The notes under the pieces were generated by a model, which did no database searches, was not told where the DNA came from, and saw only the letters and a program-made list of their open reading frames with translations. Shown here piece after piece: positions 24,401-33,698 of a stretch of 64,000 nt of DNA. The stretch is taken from NCBI GenBank assembly GCA_020310875.1, contig CM035431.1, positions 17,902,267-17,966,266 of the forward strand. Reading direction: 5' to 3'. This stretch comes from Ceratopteris richardii (taxonomy: Eukaryota > Streptophyta > Polypodiopsida > Polypodiales > Pteridaceae). The translations under genes and the position numbers were made by a program. Each line of letters starts with the position of its first letter. Position 1 is the stretch's first letter.

Positions 24401-25693
24401 AGTCCTGTGGCAAAGATGACAACTATAAGGACACTTATTGCTATTGCTGCATGTAAAGGGTGGAAGCTATGTCAACTTGATGTGAAAAATGCTTTTTTGA
24501 ATGGTTATATTTCAGATGATGTATTTATGGAGCAACCTCAAGGGTTCAGAGATAAAAGGTATCCAGATCATGTGTGCAAGCTCAAGAGAGCTTTGTATGG
24601 ATTGAAGCAGGCCCCAAGGGCATGGAACTATAGACTTGTGAAGTTCCTAAAAGAACTTGGATTTCAGGTGTCTAAAGCTGATAGTAGCTTGCTTGTTAAG
24701 GCAAGTGAAAATGGTTTCATATACATGTGCATATATGTTGATGATATAATTCTTACAGGTACAGATGAAGAAGGAATACAAAGGCTCAAAAGGCAAATGG
24801 AAAAGGAGTTCAAGATAAGTGACTTGGGAGACTTATCATACTTCTTGGGCATGGAGATAACATATACTCAACATGGAGTATTTGTGACCCAAGAAAGGTA
24901 TTTGAAGAACTTGTTAATCAAGTTTAAAATGGATGATTGCAGGGTAGCACCTACACCAATGGAGGTGAATCACAAATTGAGTAAGTATGGAGGTGAAGAA
25001 TTCAAGGACATAAGACAATATCAGAGTTTGGTTGGTAGCCTTATCTATGCTACTCTAACTAGACCTGATTTATCATATGCAGTAGGGGTTTTGTCTCAAT
25101 TTATGCATTGCCCAAGGAAAGAACATTGGATTGCAGGACAAAGGGTGTTGAGGTACATTAAGGGTACACTCAATGAAGGTTTGTATTATGGGTTTACCTC
25201 AGATACAAATATCAAAATTTATAGTGATGCAGATTGGGCAGGTAATCCAGATGATAGAAGATCTACATTTGGATATATGTGTTATGTGGGAGATAAACTT
25301 GTCTCATGGTGTTCTAAGAAGCAACATACAGTTGCTTTATCTTCTACAGAAGCAGAGTATAAAGGCATGGTTGAAGCTGCAAAGGAAGTGATTTGGCTCA
25401 AGATCTTGATGAAGAGTCTTGACATTATGCATGGAGTACCAATCATATATGGAGATAACATGAGTTCATTGTATTTAGCTGCTAATCCTGTTTTTCATGC
25501 CAGGACCAAACACATTGAGATTCAGTATCATTTTCTAAGAGAGAAAGTGATGGACAAGGAGATTGAAGTCATACATACTTCAACAAAAGATCAGATAGCT
25601 AATATGCTTACAAAAAGCTTGGATGGACCAAAGCTACAGAAGTTTAAAGACATGGCAGGTATAAAGAAGAAAGGAGAAGACCTCAATGGATGA
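21500..25693 (+). CDS. Copia C1 gag-pol polyprotein, intact frame
   Basis: One frame of 1397 codons. The second Met (21530, MGDALQIEKL) matches the gag start of C2 and C3 and is the likelier initiator. Domains in order: gag capsid-type region (about 12-215), zinc knuckle CWICGKTNHLANDC (271-284), RGG-rich spacer (about 300-330), protease YIDSG (Asp 370), pre-integrase zinc site (H503, H508, C538, C541), integrase D568, D631, E667 with D-35-E spacing, chromatin-type linker, and RT (D994; YVDD at 1079-1082). RNase H has D1243, E1284 and D1319. The fourth expected acidic position, in the AD(M/I)LTK motif, is Asn 1368 (QIANMLTK), while C2 and C3 have Asp. The stop codon abuts the PPT. Gag and pol are in one frame with no shift signal. 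Confidence 0.97.
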   Translation: MKFQYTGGYKMGDALQIEKLDRENYPAWSMRMEAHLMSKDLIAYITGEEEKPQFRDPSVPTREELADLKNWMKKDAQARSIIYMGVNDYLLPHIRGLESATDIWNALEEHFQNTTKSRKASLWAEFTTFKKKASQSISDYVTRMKDIADALGAVDEDIEEDKLVRQILTGLRGDDKWKPFILSTELSLDHFTPDLNQLLGHMLTFEQDVKGDGDKSTGHAMYSKDKKKNSKGKQQAGEDEGTTTQANFLRGRGGGKGRGRGRNNKDGGKACWICGKTNHLANDCWHNNQNNGGYNQNYNSRGRGGRNQRGNYRSRGGRNYFGRNAGRGFQSQQYNNTYYNYASDQKEDSTLIMNATCERQSEDQRVFYIDSGCSNHLSGNISLMTDLESKVFNHVVQTGDNTKHNVKSIGSVKAKDGSTLLSKVLYVPTIPKNLISVGQIVEKGYEVRFTNDGVYVEDPSQGYKQIVSGKKEGRLFTLKIQGNIGHAMFTYGGHKISELDLWHKRLGHFNERGIKDMVNNGSVLGLPNVAGQHMTYKCEACQLGKAHKHSYSKHGFMHSEKLELVHIDVWGPSKDFSINGSRYYVIYVDDATRWITIYVIKDKSEVFNTFKHYHAYAERITGHKLKRLRSDGGGEYFSNEFSDYLWNAGIKREVTCRYSPQQNGVAERRNRTLVEFARSMMKEKNCPNYLWAEAVNTATYLVNRLPCKALQGMTPYEAWWGKRPTLDHCRVFGCVAYAYVPSQLRHKLEPKAEKYVFIGYDDKQMGYRLWSPSTKQFMVSKDVTFDEQSTWYAGTININTGDEEEVSQRKGKSKVQIFDEQENNEVQVEVEETPRFDPECEEPETSRSGELRRSTRNRWQPTRYSYDTSFLATKDYAYMVNTDEDPSTYEEAKGKEKWESAMQEEYDALLENQTWDLVPKPNSQKIIGCKWVYKTKRFADGSVSRYKARLVVKGFAQTYGIDYDETYSPVAKMTTIRTLIAIAACKGWKLCQLDVKNAFLNGYISDDVFMEQPQGFRDKRYPDHVCKLKRALYGLKQAPRAWNYRLVKFLKELGFQVSKADSSLLVKASENGFIYMCIYVDDIILTGTDEEGIQRLKRQMEKEFKISDLGDLSYFLGMEITYTQHGVFVTQERYLKNLLIKFKMDDCRVAPTPMEVNHKLSKYGGEEFKDIRQYQSLVGSLIYATLTRPDLSYAVGVLSQFMHCPRKEHWIAGQRVLRYIKGTLNEGLYYGFTSDTNIKIYSDADWAGNPDDRRSTFGYMCYVGDKLVSWCSKKQHTVALSSTEAEYKGMVEAAKEVIWLKILMKSLDIMHGVPIIYGDNMSSLYLAANPVFHARTKHIEIQYHFLREKVMDKEIEVIHTSTKDQIANMLTKSLDGPKLQKFKDMAGIKKKGEDLNG

Positions 25694-25705
25694 TTGAGGG
25701 GGAGC
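25694..25705 (+). promoter_or_regulatory. Polypurine tract of C1
   Basis: TTGAGGGGGAGC lies between the stop codon and the 3' LTR. The RNase H-resistant purine tract primes plus-strand DNA synthesis. The same tract occurs in B, C2 and C3. Confidence 0.9.
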
Positions 25706-26728
25706 TGTTGGTGCAGACCAATCACCAATTGAAGACTTGGAAGGTTAAAGAGTGAAGGAAGGATCAACCATTGAAGCTTGGAAGAAAGACATAATCAGAG
25801 GATAAGAGAAGTGTACACATATGTACATTAGTATAGTCATAGGTGACTCAGATCTTTGTTTGAGTAAGAATCTTGTACAAATTATCTATAAATACTTTGA
25901 GAAAAGTCGGGGCAGGTATGAGAGCATATGTAGAAGCCAAGATTGAGAAAGTTAGGAGTCAAGAGATAGAGAAAAGTTAGTTGAGTTAGCTCTCATCACT
26001 CAGTTGTAAATTTCTGAGTTAATGAAGAAATTTTGCGCCCGATCTTTTCGTGTCTGCTCCTTCTGTGTTTGATCAATTGTGAAATCCTTTTGAGGATATC
26101 TAAGTTGTTAGTTAATGAGCCTGTGACCTGAATTTCAGAGTCTAATTGTAAACAGGCTAGGAGAATTGTGAGTAGGAACATTCATATGTGTTGAGTGTCT
26201 ACAGTTCTCTGAAACAGGCGCAAATTTCGTGTTTAATCTTTTGATCAGTGCTCACTCCATAGTTTAAAGTTTTGTGCAAGCAAGCACTTAATCTTTAAGT
26301 TGGAAGGTGATCTACTCGTGGCTAAAAGCATTTGGCAAAACGGGTTAGATATTGTGAGAACTAAAGTTAAGAAGTTAGGGGTGTCTAAATCGACTTCTCA
26401 GAAGTGCAGATTCAGACATAGGTAACTTGTGAAGACAATTTCTCAAGTTATACTAAAGCTTTTCAAGTGATTCAACTTGGAGGTGATGCGCAATCTCTAG
26501 GAGATGATAAGTACAAAGTTTCATCAAAAACTTTACTCATTTGATAAGTCAATGTGAAGAAATTCTGCAGCAGACTTTTCTGTGTTTCACCTTCTTCACA
26601 CATTTTCTCAGATTTGATAATTTGGAGATTGGACCTATAATTTAGTAAAGGTTTTGACTTACTCTTGATATAGAGGTGTTCTAAATTCAAGAGTAGGTTG
26701 TTCTTTTGGAGATTAACACTCTCCATCA
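25706..26728 (+). repeat. 3' LTR of copia C1
   Basis: 1023 bp, identical to 20285-21307 by eye except position 25938 (C, against G at 20517). It is followed by the TSD copy ATGCC. Confidence 0.96.
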
Positions 26729-27366
26729 ATGCCAAACAACCAAAAACACGCAGATGAGCAACAGATGGCTTGCAATCATGCCAAGCCTCATATGGAGTGA
26801 TAGACTATAGCACTTTAGTGGGACACCTGTTCAATACATATGTTGCACACATCACAGCCTCAAGCCAGAAACTATGTGGTAAAGCTTGATTCTTGACCAT
26901 ACACCTCGCCATCTCCATGAGTGACCTGTTCTTTCATTCAAGAACTCCATTCTGTTGAGGTGTATACCGAACTTAACATTGGTGTTTTATCCCACATTTA
27001 GCTAGAAATGCATTAAAATCAAAAGACATATAGCCCCCCCCCCCCCGATCAGAATAGAGGGTGCCCATTTTACATGCTGATAAATTTTCAGCCAATACCA
27101 ATGTTTGAAGCACCTAAACACTTTGGACTTTTCCTTCAATGGATATACCCATGCATGCCTAGAAAAACATCAATGAAAGTCACAAATTAAAGAAAGAACT
27201 ACCATCAGTAGTAGTCAAAATGATCTTACCAACTCCCATAACAGGATAAGAGGAGTTGTTGGCACATGTAACAGTATTCCCTGTAGGGGCTTGAGTGAAG
27301 AGAAGAAACTGCGCTGCGAGGTAATATGTTTGGTCACCCCACTCTCAAAGTACCAAACATCTTAGT
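26729..27366 (-). pseudogene. Copia C0 pol, 5' half: protease and integrase remnants
   Basis: On the element strand, sequence just after the gag end reads WYFESGVTKHIT near 27340, a degraded protease active-site region (normally DSGA). Integrase-like motifs follow toward 26740, such as the complement of the QQNGV-type block near 26945 and a block equivalent to PYEAWH near 26790. Stops are frequent. A run of 14 C residues near 27033 interrupts it. The pre-integrase zinc segment is not recognisable, so an internal deletion is likely. Confidence 0.7.
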
Positions 27367-28405
27367 CTACTCAGACATGCACTGCTCATGAGAAGATGGG
27401 TCAAAACTGCAAACAATAGTAAACGCCCATTCTTCTTCCTGCACAAGATTAGCAGACTTTGTTTTTGGTGTAGAGGCTTCTACAACAACCATTCTAGCCT
27501 CTTTCTTCTTTTCCTCTTTTGCAGCTAGTTTTGGATAGTTCTTTATGATATGATCATTCCCTTTACAATACTTACAAAACAAATTCTACTTTTCTGATTT
27601 TTTTTGCATCTTTGTCTTGGTTCTTCGAATGTGCAGCATTTGAAAATTTTTGCTTACTAGTAGAAGAGCTCCATTTTCCTTTGCCCTTCTGTCTATCCAG
27701 GAAAGCTTGATCTGCAACATGCATAATGGACCTCTTCTGCCTGGACTGATCTTCCTACAATAGAACAAAGACTAACTCCTCAAATGACAAGGCATTTGGA
27801 TTGCCTTTCATCATCAACCGAAGAGTAGAAGCAAAACTCTTATATGAATTAGGAAGAACATTCAGAACGGTCTGCACAAGTGAGCTATCTGGTATAACAT
27901 CATCAGCAGAAATCAACTGTTCCTTCAAGTCTTTGATCTTTGTTAGGAAACTGTCCATAGAATCACCTTCATTCATGTGCTTTCTCCAACTATTTTCAGA
28001 GGTAAGCAACACGAGCCTCATTCCTAGCTTGGTACAATGTGGTAAGTGTATCCCAAGCATCCTTAGCTGTTCTGCAAGAGCGAATATGAGGAATAATGGC
28101 ACGTTTGACAGACAAAGCTATCAATGCATGTGCCTGGGCATCTCTATAGTAGGTGCAATAGAAACTGCAACACGATTAGGAATATGCAGAATACCATCAT
28201 CTTCGACACCTTCTGCATCAGCTTCAGTACCTGCAGTTGTAACAGTTGCAGGTATGATAGGACGTTTTTCGACACCCTGCACAATGTTCCACAGTCCTTT
28301 TGCAACCAACACATGTCGCATCATATAAGCCCATAACGGGTAGTTGGTACCATCCAACTTATCCTCAACAGCCAACATATGGAATACATCACTACTTTCA
28401 GCCAT
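27367..28405 (-). pseudogene. Copia C0 gag
   Basis: Starts MAESSDVFHMLAVEDKLDGT at 28405 with the copia gag pattern NYPLWAYMMRHVL. Frames at 28121-28405 and 27755-28102 carry the capsid-type region (DSMDSFLTKIKDLKEQLIS, SYKSFASTLRLMMKG). The zinc knuckle at 27367-27582 reads CKYCKGNDHIIKNYP, with the last Cys replaced by Tyr. Frame changes near 28110 and stops near 27755 and 27585 inactivate it. Confidence 0.88.
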
Positions 28406-28747
28406 GGCCGGTGACTAAAATACCTTGATGCAGAAAATTGACTGTATCTCAAAAAGTTGAACAAAATTACCTAGATGAATTTTGCTACACCTATAGTAGA
28501 CTTCGAGACGCTTATACTAGTAAATAGAAACTGGTATATACCTTTGGCACAAAAAAGACAAAATAGCCTACACAAGCACTACGATAATGCGTTCGGAGGC
28601 CGAAACGAGCTCAAATCGCGATTTTGGCACAACACAGCAAAGCTGTTTTGATCTCTGAAACACCCTGAGTATGCTCACCAAATTTCACGTGAACCTGAGA
28701 CTGCAAATGGAGGAGTGTCGACGGTGCCCTAGATGAAGCAACGACCT

Positions 28748-28759
28748 GCTCTGATACCA
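28748..28759 (-). promoter_or_regulatory. Primer-binding site of C0
   Basis: The element strand reads TGGTATCAGAGC, two bases from the LTR end at 28762. This is initiator Met tRNA type. Confidence 0.92.
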
Positions 28760-28761
28760 AT

Positions 28762-28991
28762 TGTTGGAGTTAGACGTCTATGGAAGCACGCGAACAACAC
28801 AAGGAAGAAGAAGAAGCTTGGAGCAGAACACATAATACTAAATGTATTACTAGAGAATGTACAAAGATAAGTAGCCCATTAGGGCATTAGGCCTATATAC
28901 AAGCCGGGGGAAAAAAACCTCCTAAAGAGGGAAAAAAGTGCCCCGGTGGTCGTAGTGTGTTCACACACATCACTACCTAAATATATCAACA
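28762..28991 (-). repeat. 5' LTR of copia C0
   Basis: 230 bp, TGTTGGAGTTAGACG...ATATCAACA on the plus strand, partner of 17914-18143. The TSD copy CACAC follows at 28992-28996. Confidence 0.94.
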
Positions 28992-28996
28992 CACAC

Positions 28997-29544
28997 AAGA
29001 ATAAGGAGCACATAGGGAGCTCCAGGAAGTGTATATCAAAATTTCAGAAGAAATCCCTATAAAATAGTCATTTTCATCACTAAAAACCATTGTAAATATC
29101 ATTTCACCTTTTTGTAGCTCCATTTTGTGCAAGCCAAGGAGTCCTTGAGATTGAGGAGCATTAGAAGTATCATCCTACCAATTTTCATAATTTTTAGACT
29201 TTGTTTGAGCCCTTAAGTAAGCCTTGGAACCTAATTTTTAACTAGGCTGGACACTAGGTCTGGACAGGGCCAAAACTACTCAAAAAACTATAGAAAGATC
29301 TCGAGAGCTCATTTTTTGAGGTAGGGTTGTTGTAGATTTCAGCTTTGTAATAGATTTCTTTTGTAATCAAAGTCCTTCCATTGTTCCTCTCTTTAATCTT
29401 GCCTTGTGTGCATGTGTGTGTGTGCGTGCATGTATTTGCTTGTCACTCACATTTGTTCACCACAATTGCTCACGGTCTTCATACTGGTCCTCACATCTCC
29501 ATGGATTGACAAGTAAAGGAGGTGGTGCTTATGCTTGAGCTACA
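28997..29544 (+). repeat. G1 5' LTR, right fragment
   Basis: Continues the LTR interrupted at 17913, collinear with 50816-51349 (AAGGAGCACATAGGGAGCTCC, CCTATAAAATAGT, GCTTGTCACTCACATTTG). It ends GCTTGAGCTACA at 29544. A TATAAAA-like box lies near 29052 (CCCTATAAAATAG). Confidence 0.88.
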
Positions 29545-29552
29545 CTAAATTT

Positions 29553-29568
29553 TGGCACCATTGCCGGG
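29553..29568 (+). promoter_or_regulatory. Primer-binding site of G1 (Asp tRNA type)
   Basis: TGGCACCATTGCCGGG, eight bases after the LTR. It differs at two positions from the Asp-tRNA primer site of plant Athila/Tat gypsy elements (TGGCGCCGTTGCCGGG). This places G1 in the Tat/Athila branch in a broad sense, by established knowledge of those families. Confidence 0.85.
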
Positions 29569-29896
29569 AGAGAGCTTTGAGGATGTGTGTTGTGATGGTA
29601 AGATCGTAGATTTGCGATATTGGAAGGTAAAAAAACTATCATTTTTGTTCATTTTCTGATTTTTCTTATTCATCTTCATCATCATCATAATCACCATCTT
29701 CATCCATCTTCTTCTTCATAGAAATTTCTTGTTTTTTAGTGCATTTTCACCATTCTCATACCATTTTTCATGCATTATTGTGCAACAAGGAGTTAGGAAG
29801 TGCAAGGAAGAACAAGCACTTGTGTTTTTTCATGATTTTCTGCACATACGGAGCTCGCCATTGCTTGGCACTCAAAAATTTGAATTTCCCACCAAA
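29569..29896 (+). other. G1 leader, AT-rich, no gene seen
   Basis: Untranslated leader of G1 between the PBS and the inverted-motif array. It has T-rich stretches and TCATCATCATCATAATCACC-like microrepeats near 29670, and I see no coding signal. Confidence 0.5.
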
Positions 29897-30690
29897 AAAC
29901 ATGATTCTGATTGAAAATCACGATTTTCATAAAATTCAAATTAAAAAAAATGTGATTTTCTATTTTGCGCCTAAAAGCTTTCTGAAAGAACACGATTTTG
30001 AGGTCATTCTCAGAATCGTGATTCTCTAGTTGTCCTCAAAATCGTAATTCTCTAAGTTTCTCAAAAACACGATTCTCTAGTCATTCTGAGAAGCGTGATT
30101 TTTTGGCGATCCTTAAAAAACATGATTTTGAGGCAAAATCACGATTTTCATATAAAAAACACGGTTTTCAATCAAAATCATGATTTTTTGGTCATTCTCA
30201 AATTGCAATTTTCAAGCAAAAAAAGACACGATTTTGAGAAAACACAATTCTTTGTTGGCTCCAAAATTGCGATTTTCAAAAGCATGACTTTCATCCAAAA
30301 TCGTGATTTTCATGATTTTCAGAAAACACGATTTTCACTGAGATACACAATCATGATTTTCAAACATGATTCTCAAAAACACGATTTTTAGCCAAAATTG
30401 CGTTTTTCAGGCCAAAAACATGATTTTGAGGAAACACCATTTTCATTCAAAATTGCAATTTTCTGATCATTCTCAAAATCGCGTTCTTCACGATTCTCAC
30501 TCAAAATCGTGTTTTTTGGGGATTGCTCAGAATCTCGATTTTCATAAGTGCTCAGCATCACAATTTTCATGATTTCACAAAATCGTGATTTTTATGGTTG
30601 CTCAACATGGCAATTTTCATGATTCCTCAAAATCGCGATTTTCATTAGAGGTCAGCATCACGATTTTCACACAAAATCGTGATTTTTCCA
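29897..30690 (+). repeat. Array of degenerate palindromic CACGATTTT / AAAATCGTG motifs in the G1 leader
   Basis: Nearly 800 bp are filled with variants of one short motif in both orientations. Exact CACGATTTT occurs at least seven times (for example near 29939, 29991, 30141, 30326, 30379 and 30658). Its complement AAAATCGTG occurs at least four times (for example near 30298, 30505, 30578 and 30677), and many one-base variants lie between. Spacing is irregular, roughly 12-30 bases. Short open frames rich in HDF are a by-product of the motif. Many hairpins are possible in RNA or single-stranded DNA. The array sits between PBS and gag. Confidence 0.85.
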
Positions 30691-30762
30691 AAAGGTCATG
30701 TTTGCCTGTTTTGACCCCGAGGAGCCTGATTTGATATAACTTTCTCATCAAAAGTCTATTTT

Positions 30763-31954
30763 TTGAGCTCTATAGCTCCTTGGAATTCGAAGTTGACCTT
30801 CAGGTTGGGTTGGGAAGCCAAGGGAGAGAAAAATTGTTTCATGGGAAGGAAAAAAGAAAAAGAGAGAAGAAAGGGGGCTAAGATTGAAAAAGAGGAGGGA
30901 GATAAACATGAAATGCATGAAATAATCTCACATAAGTGTGAAACATCTAGAGAAAACTTGCAAGGAGTCAAGGAAACGGGTGAAACATCTGAGGGGGTAC
31001 GATCCTTATTTGCAACAAGAGAATATAACAATACTTTTGTGGATATAAGAATAGGATATGCGCATAGAAGGATGAGTGTTTATATCAACCCTAATTGTGA
31101 GTGGAATTTAGTTCATATTGACCTAGTGACCATAATTTTTTAGAACATTCAACCAACAACTCATTCTTCTATCCTCATGGATGGCGAACATTATGATTGC
31201 ATGGGTCAAGTTGTGTTGCTTGTTATGGTGGATGATATGCAATTTTTGGAAACATTCTTTGTCATGGAAGGTATAGATGGAGAATTGATCATTGGCACTC
31301 AAAGGTTTGTTACACAAAATCATCAAGCATTTGAGGTGTCTTGTCCATCTATTATGCCCACGTCTACATATATGTCTATTGAAAATCCTAATGATTATCC
31401 GCATTGTAAGAATTGTGGACATAATCATATTTTCAAAGATTGTGCTTTTAATGCACAAGATTTTCTTTCCACCCATGATTCTGTATCTAATCCTTCTTTG
31501 AGTAAATCGCAAGAAACCTTTGCGAATGGAGATATGGAGGACTCCAAGTGTTTGGGGGATGTGGAAGGGTCCTCCCTTCTTGTAAACTTTGGATTCCCCT
31601 CATGAAACCATAAGCAAGGATGATCTACGCTCGGATCATCAAGAAGGAGATGATCAACAAATGCTTTGCATCAATGATGTGGAAAATGATGTTGAATCTA
31701 TGGTCAGTCATGACAATCCATCACCCATTTGTACATCTAAAGATTCTATGAGTCATAAGGATAAATGTATCGATGAATCTCTAGATCAATCTCAAGCCAG
31801 ACAACCCAATGATCCATTGCATAAGCATGATGTATGTATAGAAGATCAACCTTTGCTGCATTCCCCATGTAAAGATGCGTTTTCTCCAAAAACTCACATA
31901 GAAGGCCCCAAAGACCCTTACATCAAGAATCAAAAATCTTATTTTCCTTGTAAT
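30763..31954 (+). pseudogene. G1 gag-like protein with one zinc knuckle
   Basis: One frame runs from Met 30763 through a TAG at 31141-31143 to about 31605. It starts with a Lys/Glu-rich stretch (RKKEKERRKGAKIEKEEGDK) and includes ILMDGEHYDCMGQVV. A zinc knuckle follows near 31402: CKNCGHNHIFKDC, a regular CX2CX4HX4C. The frame then shifts, and an acidic segment continues from about 31589 (HQEGDDQQMLCINDVENDVE) until G2 interrupts at 31955. No capsid core is recognised. The zinc knuckle suggests RNA binding, perhaps recognition by a partner's particle. It is broken by one stop and one shift. Confidence 0.65.
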
Positions 31955-32856
31955 TGTTACTCGGCCGCCAGATTGGCAATTGTATAACTGAATCTTGTTT
32001 CACACGCGCGAAAAGTTGTTACACTGATAGTTGTAATCTTTTATATAAAGCAATGGAAAAGAGACGCGCAAGTGACATTCGAGAGATCACCAGACTGTCT
32101 GTCTAGGTGATTGAATGGAGCGCTACTGTAGTGTTGGTTTGTCTAATTACAAGTGTTCGGAGTTTTCTGAGTATTCTGCGTGTATCTGTGTCTCGTCTTG
32201 TCTGTTGTCTATTGGTATCTATTGCGGTTGTGAGTATCATCTACATCTAGTAGATCATTCGGTCTGTTGTTTGAAGTAAATCATCTGCGAATCCTTATTG
32301 CGATTGTTGTGTTAAGTTCGCGTATTGCGGTAGTACTCGTTCTTGGAATGTTCTGCCAGTTGTTTGGTGAAGTCTGTGTAATTGTGGCAGTGTTTCTAAC
32401 AGTGTGCGGGATCATGTTGTCTTCAGCATTGAGATCTGTCATCTACGGTAAGGGTTAAGCTACAGTAAGGATTTCTTGGGTTGCGTACTGAACCTTCAGT
32501 ACGGTGTATCTGAAACACTTGAATTCTCTGTGTCTTCGAATGTTGATCGGATTGTGGTACCTATTCGGTAAAGGTTGAACGATTACTCTTGTCTCTGGTA
32601 TTTTCAGTAAGTTTATGTGCAGATGCAATATAGCATCTTAGCATATTCGGTACACGTTGGCTGAGCTAAACCGTGAACTGTAAATATCTAAGTACAACAG
32701 AATCTTGATAGAGCTCTCAGCATCAGTATATTGCTGTGTGTAAGTGGTTAGTTTGGGAACTAAGTATAGGGCCTCTGTCTAACAGACCCCTTCCACTCCC
32801 AAGAACCCAATAACCGTTTAAACGCACTTCTGATAGTTAGAATACAGCGTTTAACA
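31955..32856 (+). repeat. 5' LTR of gypsy G2
   Basis: 902 bp, TGTTACTCGG...GCGTTTAACA. A TTTTATATAAAGC TATA-like box lies near 32040. Its partner is at 48001. Confidence 0.95.
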
Positions 32857-32857
32857 C

Positions 32858-32873
32858 TGGCACCGTCTGTGGG
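32858..32873 (+). promoter_or_regulatory. Primer-binding site of G2
   Basis: TGGCACCGTCTGTGGG, one base after the LTR. It predicts a priming tRNA ending CCCACAGACGGTGCCA. I do not name the tRNA. Confidence 0.8.
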
Positions 32874-32973
32874 AAGGTGGCAACAGATCAGATTGTTGCA
32901 AACCAAATGTGGAAACGTGACTGTAAATTGTAAATCGACAGTAATAGTACGCGATTAGTACAAAAGATGATAC

Positions 32974-33646
32974 ATGCCGGTTACTCGATCTGGTGAAACG
33001 TATCCAAAGAACCGCCAGCCTGGGGTACTTAACTTGCTAAGGACGCCTCCGAGAGGTAGAAGTACAGCTAGGTCTAACCTAGTTGTCAAGAAAGTGAAGA
33101 ACGTTAGTAGTGATTCAGGTCATATTCCGGTGGAACGTGCTACACCTTTGGTAAATTCCGGTACGATTTCGGCACAGTCTATTGAAGATATAGTAACTCC
33201 AGAATCTACCAGGACGCAGCCTGAAGTTAGTTTAACAACATTCGGATAAAGATTCAAATTTGTTTACGAATAGAAACACCTTAGCGAAAGAAATTAGTGA
33301 AGGAGAAAAAACACCTTGTTTTGGTGAAGATTCGACACCTTCCGGTGTTGCTCCAGTACCAATTGCTGAAAGATCACAGTTTTTCGGCGACGGTTTACCA
33401 TTTCTTGGTGAATCTTCAGCCCAGTCACTGCTATTGGGAGTAAGCTTACCTACATTTGACATCAAGAAGGAAGGTAGCTTCTTCGAAACCGAGATTCGAA
33501 ACATACTGAACAAGATTATCGAACCGAAAAGTGCACAGGCTGACGATACAGATTCCGATAGTTCAGATATTCAGCCCCAAGATACAGAAGATAGTCACAA
33601 TACAACCATCAGAGCCATGAACGGGCAACAACAACAACAGCAACAA

Positions 33647-33698
<52 letters not shown>

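Larger units (their letters stand above)
20285..26728 (+). mobile_element. Copia element C1, full length, youngest insertion
   Basis: 6444 bp with two 1023-bp LTRs (20285-21307 and 25706-26728) that differ at one site by eye (G at 20517, C at 25938). The perfect target duplication ATGCC (20280-20284, 26729-26733) sits in the C0 integrase region. It has an intact PBS, PPT and TATA box and one open gag-pol frame of 1397 codons. Near-identical LTRs mean recent insertion, because the LTRs are identical when the element integrates. It is the best candidate in the window for a recently mobile copy. Confidence 0.97.
17914..28991 (-). mobile_element. Copia element C0 with very short LTRs, hosts C1
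   Basis: A minus-strand copia element with 230-bp LTRs at 17914-18143 and 28762-28991 and the target duplication CACAC (17909-17913 and 28992-28996). It carries an initiator-Met PBS, a gag frame, protease and integrase remnants, RT and RNase H. C1 is inserted between integrase and RT at 20285-26728. It belongs to a different copia family from C1-C3: its LTRs and proteins are distinct. Confidence 0.93.

Noticed and set aside
20575-26735. Antisense frames repeated in both C1 LTRs (for example 61 codons at 20575 and 25996)
   Set aside because: They are identical because the LTRs are identical. There is no homology or context for an antisense protein.
27033-27047. C-run as a polypurine tract of C0
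   Set aside because: It is inside the integrase region, far from either LTR, and is more likely a homopolymer expansion or an assembly error.
29739-30570. Small proteins rich in HDF repeats in the G1 leader
   Set aside because: The frames arise from the repeated CACGATTTT motif and exist on both strands. No start context or homology supports them.
29897-30690. CRISPR-like array
   Set aside because: Motifs are short, degenerate, in both orientations and irregularly spaced, and the context is a plant retroelement.
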